Made by a program: the position numbers and the translations under genes. A model generated the notes under the pieces. It was not told where the DNA came from. It ran no database searches and saw only the letters and a list, made by a program, of their open reading frames with translations. Of a stretch of 18,392 nt of DNA, positions 14,183 through 18,392 are shown piece by piece (the first letter of the stretch is position 1; each line of letters opens with the position of its first letter). The DNA is from Sporomusaceae bacterium (GTDB lineage Bacteria > Bacillota > Negativicutes > DSM-13327): the NCBI GenBank assembly GCA_027492445.1, contig JAPUES010000103.1:1-18392 (forward strand). Direction: 5' to 3'.

Positions 14183-15250
14183 ATGAAACGTAGAAAAACA
14201 TCTTCTTTACAGGTAGGTACCGTAAGGCTTGGCGGAGAATTTCCGGTAGCGGTACAATCCATGACCAATACAAAAACTGATAATGTAGAGGCAACAGTGG
14301 CCCAAATTAAGGAACTTACCTTAGCTGGTTGTGATATTGTAAGAGTGGCCGTGCCAGATATGGCAGCTGCTCGGGCCATTGAGCAAATAAAGGAGAAGGT
14401 AACGATTCCTATTATTGCTGATATTCATTTTGATTATCGCTTAGCGATTGCTGCCATGGAAAGTGGTGTCGATGGTCTTCGCATTAATCCTGGTAATATT
14501 GGCGACCCAGAGCAAGTAGCAATGATTGTTGCCGAAGCAAAGAAACGCCATGTTCCCATTCGCATTGGTGTCAATGCTGGTTCTTTGGGAAAAAGCATAC
14601 TAGAAAAGTATGGCGGTCATCCTACCCCTGCTGGCATGGTAGAAAGTGCGCTACAACATATTGCGATTTTAGAAAAACTAGGGTTTTATGATATTAAAAT
14701 ATCCTTAAAGGCTAATGATGTTCCCATGACCATTAAGGCTTATCAATTAATGTCGGAAGCTGTGAAGTATCCTTTGCATTTAGGCATAACAGAAGCAGGA
14801 ACCATAAAATCAGGTATTATTAAGTCGGCAGTGGGTATTGGCGCTCTCCTTGCACAAGGCATTGGGGATACCATTCGCGTTTCTTTAACAGGTGACCCTG
14901 TAGAAGAAGTGCGGGCTGCCAATGAAATTCTCAAATCCTTAGGCCTTAAGGAATATGGTCCAACCCTTGTATCTTGTCCGACTTGTGGGCGCTGTAATAT
15001 TGATTTGGCAGTTATTGCTGAAGAGGTGGAGAAAAAACTAAGCACGATTCAGAAGCCTTTTAAAGTGGCAGTGATGGGCTGTATTGTCAATGGGCCAGGG
15101 GAAGCTCGTGAAGCAGATATTGGTATCGCTGGCGGGAACGGGCAAGGAATTGTCTTTCGCAAAGGGGAAATTATACAAAAAGTTACGGAAGAGCAATTAG
15201 TATCTGTATTATTTGCTGAAATTGATAAGCTCGTTGAGGAGGAAAAATAA
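14183..15250 (+). CDS. ispG: 4-hydroxy-3-methylbut-2-enyl diphosphate synthase (IspG/GcpE)
   Basis: The iron-sulfur enzyme that turns MEcPP into HMBPP in the MEP pathway. A TIM-barrel N-domain (VQSMTNTKTDNVEATVAQIK, VPIIADIHFDY-like segment near 14410, GLRINPGNIG) is followed by the cluster domain. The [4Fe-4S] ligands are Cys265 and Cys268 (SCPTCGRC), Cys300 and Glu307 (GCIVNGPGEA), with the spacing known from E. coli. The frame is open from GTG 14141, but that start lacks a ribosome site. ATG 14183 (MKRRKTSSLQVG) matches the usual N-terminus; ATG 14171 is the alternative. Spacing to rseP is short, so it is in the same operon. Confidence 0.95.
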   Translation: MKRRKTSSLQVGTVRLGGEFPVAVQSMTNTKTDNVEATVAQIKELTLAGCDIVRVAVPDMAAARAIEQIKEKVTIPIIADIHFDYRLAIAAMESGVDGLRINPGNIGDPEQVAMIVAEAKKRHVPIRIGVNAGSLGKSILEKYGGHPTPAGMVESALQHIAILEKLGFYDIKISLKANDVPMTIKAYQLMSEAVKYPLHLGITEAGTIKSGIIKSAVGIGALLAQGIGDTIRVSLTGDPVEEVRAANEILKSLGLKEYGPTLVSCPTCGRCNIDLAVIAEEVEKKLSTIQKPFKVAVMGCIVNGPGEAREADIGIAGGNGQGIVFRKGEIIQKVTEEQLVSVLFAEIDKLVEEEK

Positions 15251-15253
15251 ATT

Positions 15254-16957
15254 ATGCGTGTTTCACAGTTATATGCTCCTACATTAAGGGAAACTCCGGC
15301 TGAGGCCGAAGTTATAAGCCATCAGTTAATGTTGCGGGCTGGGATGATTCGTAGAGCAACTGGCGGTATTTATACCTATATGCCCTTAGCTCTTAGAACA
15401 CTTAGAAAGATTGAAACCATTGTACGCGAGGAAATGGATGCTAAAGGTGGTCAGGAACTCTTAATGCCGATTATGCAGCCAGCTGAAATGTGGCAAGAAA
15501 CAGGCCGCTGGGATGTTTATGGCGAGGAAATGTTTAGACTCAAGGATCGTCATAACCGAGCTTTTTGTCTTGGACCTACTCATGAAGAAATGATTACCAC
15601 CTTAGTTCGTTCCGATGTACGCTCCTATCGTCAATTGCCTTTAAAATTATATCAAATTCAAAATAAGTATCGGGACGAACGGCGTCCCCGCTTTGGCTTA
15701 ATGCGTAGCCGTGAATTTATTATGAAAGATTTATATTCCTTTGATAAAGATGAAGAGGGTCTTACTGAATCTTATGATAAAATGTATGATGCCTATACCA
15801 ATGTCTTTACTCGTTGCGGCCTTACTTTTCGCGCAGTAGAAGCGGATGGAGGGGCGATTGGTGGCAGTGGTACCCATGAATTTATGGTTATTGCTGATTC
15901 TGGGGAAGCAGCGATTGTCTATTGCCCGGCTTGCGAATATGCAGCGAATGTTGAAAAAGCCGAATTAAAGCCGATTGTGATACCAGAAGAAACTTTAAAG
16001 CCATTACAGGTCGTAGATACTCCTAATGCAAAGTCCATTGAAGCCATCTGTGGTTTTCTTGGTATAACTGGGGAGCAAACGATTAAAACTATTGTTTATA
16101 ATACGGACAAAGGGGTGGTTTTAGCCTTAGTTCGTGGGGATCATGAAGTAAATGAAGTAAAAGTACAAAATATTGTTCAATGTTTGACCATTGAACTTGC
16201 AGATGAAAAAACAATAACAGAAGCCCTAGGAAGCAGTGCTGGCTTTATTGGACCAGTTGGTACTCCATGTGCGACTGTTATTGCCGATAATACGGTTATG
16301 AATATGTATAATGCTGTTTGTGGTGCTAATGCACCGGATCAGCATTATATAAATGTGAATGCAACACGGGATTTTACGCCTCATTTTATTAATGATATTC
16401 GTCATATTCAAGAAAATGACCCCTGTCCTCATTGCTCTTTGCCCGTAAAAACTGCCCGGGGTATTGAAGTCGGACAAGTATTTAAACTACATACGAAATA
16501 TAGTGAGGCCTTAAAAGCTACTTATTTAGATAATAATGGTCGAGAAAAGGCAATGGTAATGGGTTGTTATGGCATCGGGGTTAGCCGTACCATGGCAGCA
16601 ACCATTGAACAGCATCATGATGAAGCAGGGATTATTTGGCCAGTGGCCATTGCCCCTTATCATGTCGTTGTGGTACCCATTAGTGGCAAGGATGAAGCGC
16701 AAATGTCTTTGGCTCAGGAAATATATGAAAGTTTAAATAAAAATGGTATTGAAGCTGTCTTTGATGATCGCAATGAAAGACCAGGCGTGAAGTTTAAAGA
16801 TGCAGATTTAATTGGTTACCCTTTAAAAATTACCGTAGGCCCTAAAGCCATCAATGATAATAGTATTGAAGTGAAAGTACGACGCAGCGGAGAAGTTTTT
16901 GATTTTACCATGGAAAATTATTTAGGTGAAATTAAAGCTTTATTAGCAAAACTATAG
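15254..16957 (+). CDS. proS: Prolyl-tRNA synthetase, bacterial type with editing domain
   Basis: Class II aminoacyl-tRNA synthetase for proline, 567 residues. Motif 1 lies around residues 55-75, LGPTHEE at 106-112, motif 2 at about 137-160 (NKYRDERRPRFGLMRSREFI), and motif 3 near 436-450 (GCYGIGVSRTMAATIEQ). Between motifs 2 and 3 is a YbaK-type editing insertion (about 225-385) that removes mischarged Ala-tRNA. This marks the bacterial (ProS type 1) form. A C-terminal anticodon-binding domain completes it (VVPISGKDEAQ, GIEAVFDDRNERPGVKFKDA). The start ATG is three bases after the ispG stop, with GAGGAGGA inside ispG. Confidence 0.98.
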   Translation: MRVSQLYAPTLRETPAEAEVISHQLMLRAGMIRRATGGIYTYMPLALRTLRKIETIVREEMDAKGGQELLMPIMQPAEMWQETGRWDVYGEEMFRLKDRHNRAFCLGPTHEEMITTLVRSDVRSYRQLPLKLYQIQNKYRDERRPRFGLMRSREFIMKDLYSFDKDEEGLTESYDKMYDAYTNVFTRCGLTFRAVEADGGAIGGSGTHEFMVIADSGEAAIVYCPACEYAANVEKAELKPIVIPEETLKPLQVVDTPNAKSIEAICGFLGITGEQTIKTIVYNTDKGVVLALVRGDHEVNEVKVQNIVQCLTIELADEKTITEALGSSAGFIGPVGTPCATVIADNTVMNMYNAVCGANAPDQHYINVNATRDFTPHFINDIRHIQENDPCPHCSLPVKTARGIEVGQVFKLHTKYSEALKATYLDNNGREKAMVMGCYGIGVSRTMAATIEQHHDEAGIIWPVAIAPYHVVVVPISGKDEAQMSLAQEIYESLNKNGIEAVFDDRNERPGVKFKDADLIGYPLKITVGPKAINDNSIEVKVRRSGEVFDFTMENYLGEIKALLAKL

Positions 16958-16970
16958 GCAATTAGTTTTT
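16948..16970. terminator. Weak convergent terminator between proS and the arsC-like gene
   Basis: AAAACTA (16948-16954) pairs with TAGTTTT (16963-16969) around an eight-base loop, and five T's end the right arm. The stem overlaps both the proS stop and the stop of the - strand gene. It is AT-rich and short, so termination would be inefficient, but nothing better is visible at this convergent junction. Confidence 0.35.
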
Positions 16971-17300
16971 CCATTCTTTCCAAATTTCGGGACAGTAGCC
17001 AATGGTAGCGGCTGCTGTTCCGTTTCTAACAATCGGCGTTTTAAAAAGAGAAGGGTGCTCGAGGAGTATACTTTCTCGATTATGGACAATATATTGTAGA
17101 TTAAGTCTTTGATAATCTTTACTGTGGGTATCAATTAGACTTTTTATATCAACAAAACGCAGTACACTTTGTAATTCGCCTTTACTTAGTCCTTTTATTG
17201 TTAAGTCAATAAATTGATAGTTGATTTTTCTTTCTTTGAAATAGCGTTCTCCTTTACGTGAGTCTTGACATTTTTTTGTACCGAAAATTTGAATATTCAT
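16962..17300 (-). CDS. ArsC/Spx-family thioredoxin-fold protein
   Basis: A 112-residue member of the ArsC/Spx/YffB group (arsenate-reductase-like thioredoxin fold). The N-terminal strand and active-site loop read IQIFGTKKCQDSRKGERYF, giving Cys11-x-x-Ser14: a single redox Cys where Spx has CxxC. The helix-strand IDLTIKGLSKGEL follows, and the cis-Pro strand TPIVRNG is at 88-94. The C-terminus is GYCPEIWKEW with a second Cys103. Members range from arsenate reductases to redox-sensing transcription factors; the function here cannot be told from sequence alone. The ATG is read leftward from 17300 behind GAAGGAGA. It converges on proS with four bases between the stops. A weak - strand promoter (TTGCTT, 17 bases, TATTTT at 17339-17334) is possible. 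Confidence 0.85.
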   Translation of the reverse strand: MNIQIFGTKKCQDSRKGERYFKERKINYQFIDLTIKGLSKGELQSVLRFVDIKSLIDTHSKDYQRLNLQYIVHNRESILLEHPSLFKTPIVRNGTAAATIGYCPEIWKEWKN

Positions 17301-17384
17301 AGTTTCTCCTTCTTTCTAACAGTATCTCTTATTAAAATATCCTAACCACGATAGAAAAGCAATAATATTTCTGAGGTGTAGCAT

Positions 17385-18221
17385 ATGATTCAGAGTGAAT
17401 TTAAAGCCCTCGTGGCAAGTAATGAAATGGATCTTAACAAAATAGCCAAGCATTTTGGAATTGATCGAAAATACAAGTGGGAAGAATCTTTGCGATTAGG
17501 AAATAGCGAATTACAAGGCATAATTGGGCAACCAGAATATAAAATGGTGTATATTTTTCATTTTGGCAGTTTAGTTTTTCTAAATTTCCAGCATCATGAT
17601 ATTATGGATTTTATGAATTATGTAAAAAAAATTGAAGTAGGAATTATTTATCCCAATCTCTTTAAATATGTGGATGATTATAAAATAGAAAGTAGTCTAG
17701 ATGGTGTACTTGCTATTAATAATGAATATATGGTGACGAAAGAACAAGCTGATTACCAACTAGATATTGTTTCTATTATTTTAGCAAAATCAGTAGCGTT
17801 AGAAAAAATTGAGATGGAAATTTCTTCATTGCTAGATGATATTGAACATGTCGTAAATGATCTTCATCAAGGAAAACTAACAGTATCTGATGAAAAGTTA
17901 GCTAAAATGTCCGCTAGTATTTTAGAGTTTAAGCTTAGCACAATTTCTTATATTATGTTGTTAGATAAACCTGCGATTACTTGGAATCATGAAGAGGCGA
18001 GTGAACTCTTTGATGGATTAGCAGTATTGTTTGAATTAAATGAACGTTATGGAAAAAATCGTCATAAGATTGATACTTTAATGGATATTACGGAAGTTTT
18101 TTCTGGACTGGCCCATGCAAAACGTAGTACTCGCTTAGAATGGGCGATTATTATTTTAATTGTAATTGAAGTTATATTGTCTTTGTACGACCTATTTTTT
18201 AAGAAAATAATAGAGTCGTGA
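17385..18221 (+). CDS. RMD1/DUF155-family protein with C-terminal membrane anchor
   Basis: The 278-residue protein resembles the RMD1/sif2 (DUF155) family, known from fungal RMD1/RMD8 and mitochondrial RMND1 and widespread in bacteria without a defined biochemical role. It shows the family's alpha/beta N-part (YKMVYIFHFGSLVFLNFQHH, about residues 53-72), an acidic helical middle (LDIVSIILAKSVALEKIEME), the segment RYGKNRHKIDTLMDITEVFS, and a final membrane helix (about 253-272, WAIIILIVIEVILSLYDLFF) followed by KK. It is probably a tail-anchored cytoplasmic protein. The start is ATG 17385 behind GAGGTG. It is divergent from the arsC-like gene (84-base gap) and stands alone. Confidence 0.85.
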   Translation: MIQSEFKALVASNEMDLNKIAKHFGIDRKYKWEESLRLGNSELQGIIGQPEYKMVYIFHFGSLVFLNFQHHDIMDFMNYVKKIEVGIIYPNLFKYVDDYKIESSLDGVLAINNEYMVTKEQADYQLDIVSIILAKSVALEKIEMEISSLLDDIEHVVNDLHQGKLTVSDEKLAKMSASILEFKLSTISYIMLLDKPAITWNHEEASELFDGLAVLFELNERYGKNRHKIDTLMDITEVFSGLAHAKRSTRLEWAIIILIVIEVILSLYDLFFKKIIES

Positions 18222-18263
18222 ATAGGGGCTGAACGTAAGAGAAATAGTATAACTACATATTGA

Positions 18264-18292
18264 TTGACCGATTGCAATGCTAAGAATATAAT
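18264..18292 (+). promoter_or_regulatory. Near-consensus sigma-A promoter for the terminal gene
   Basis: The -35 is TTGACC (18264-18269), with a 17-base spacer and a -10 TATAAT (18287-18292). Transcription should begin near 18299, only about 24 bases before the TTG start. An overlapping alternative -35 (TTGATT, 18260) is less well spaced. Confidence 0.85.
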
Positions 18293-18322
18293 GTAATTGA
18301 AGTGATAGAGGGGGAAGAAGAT

Positions 18323-18392
18323 TTGAATTTAATTAAAAATATGTTAGAATGTAAAACTTGGGCAGTAGTAGGTGCTACTGATAATAAAGAAA
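18323..18392 (+). CDS. CoA-binding-domain protein (YccU-like), 3'-truncated by window edge
   Basis: Only 23 codons are visible before the window ends. The TTG at 18323 follows GAGGGGGAAG (18309-18317). The peptide MNLIKNMLECKTWAVVGATD matches the start of small CoA-binding (Rossmann, succinyl-CoA-ligase alpha-like) proteins, whose first strand and Gly loop read 'WAVVGAT'. These proteins are usually about 130-140 residues and uncharacterised. The call rests on one motif. Confidence 0.6.
   Translation, partial: MNLIKNMLECKTWAVVGATDNKE

Overview
The window looks like chromosome of an AT-rich, flagellated, anaerobic-type Firmicute. The best guess is a Negativicute of the Pelosinus/Sporomusa kind. 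That assignment is inferred from gene order and protein style and was not tested against a database. Nearly every gene is on the + strand, with short gaps, good Shine-Dalgarno sites and several TTG/GTG starts. I see no mobile element, CRISPR array, tRNA or rRNA.

Region 1 (1-6953) is the distal end of a fla/che operon. It holds cheA (5' end outside the window), cheW, cheC, cheD, a two-helix membrane protein of unknown function, the flagellar sigma factor sigD/fliA, a FapA-type (DUF342) gene, a small Gln-rich hydrophilic orphan, and a membrane-anchored coiled-coil protein that sits and looks like SwrB of Bacillus subtilis. Together these give the chemoreceptor kinase core (CheA/CheW), the CheC/CheD adaptation module, and the sigma factor for late flagellar genes.

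Region 2 (6954-10232) is a translation block with its own strong promoter (TTGTTA, 17 bp, extended -10 TATAAT at 7020): rpsB, tsf, an intrinsic terminator, pyrH, frr, a 65-codon orphan, and a second strong terminator. The same passage from sigD through a swrB-like gene to rpsB-tsf-pyrH-frr-uppS-cdsA-dxr-rseP-proS is known from Bacillus, so this is an old Firmicute arrangement.

Region 3 (10261-16957) is an isoprenoid/envelope block: uppS, cdsA, dxr, rseP, ispG and proS. Two MEP-pathway enzymes (Dxr, IspG) provide isoprenoid precursor, UppS makes the C55 lipid carrier, CdsA makes CDP-diacylglycerol, RseP is the site-2 protease, and ProS charges tRNA-Pro.

Region 4 (16962-18392) leaves the conserved cluster. 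It holds a convergent ArsC/Spx-like thioredoxin-fold gene on the - strand, a divergent RMD1/DUF155-family gene with a C-terminal membrane anchor, and the start of a CoA-binding-protein gene behind a near-consensus promoter.

Most of the window is housekeeping. The least explained parts are the three orphan proteins (3415-3732, 6038-6364, 9942-10139), a possible frameshifted membrane tail after the last of these, a 16-bp inverted repeat over the end of fapA, and active-site substitutions in CheD and UppS.
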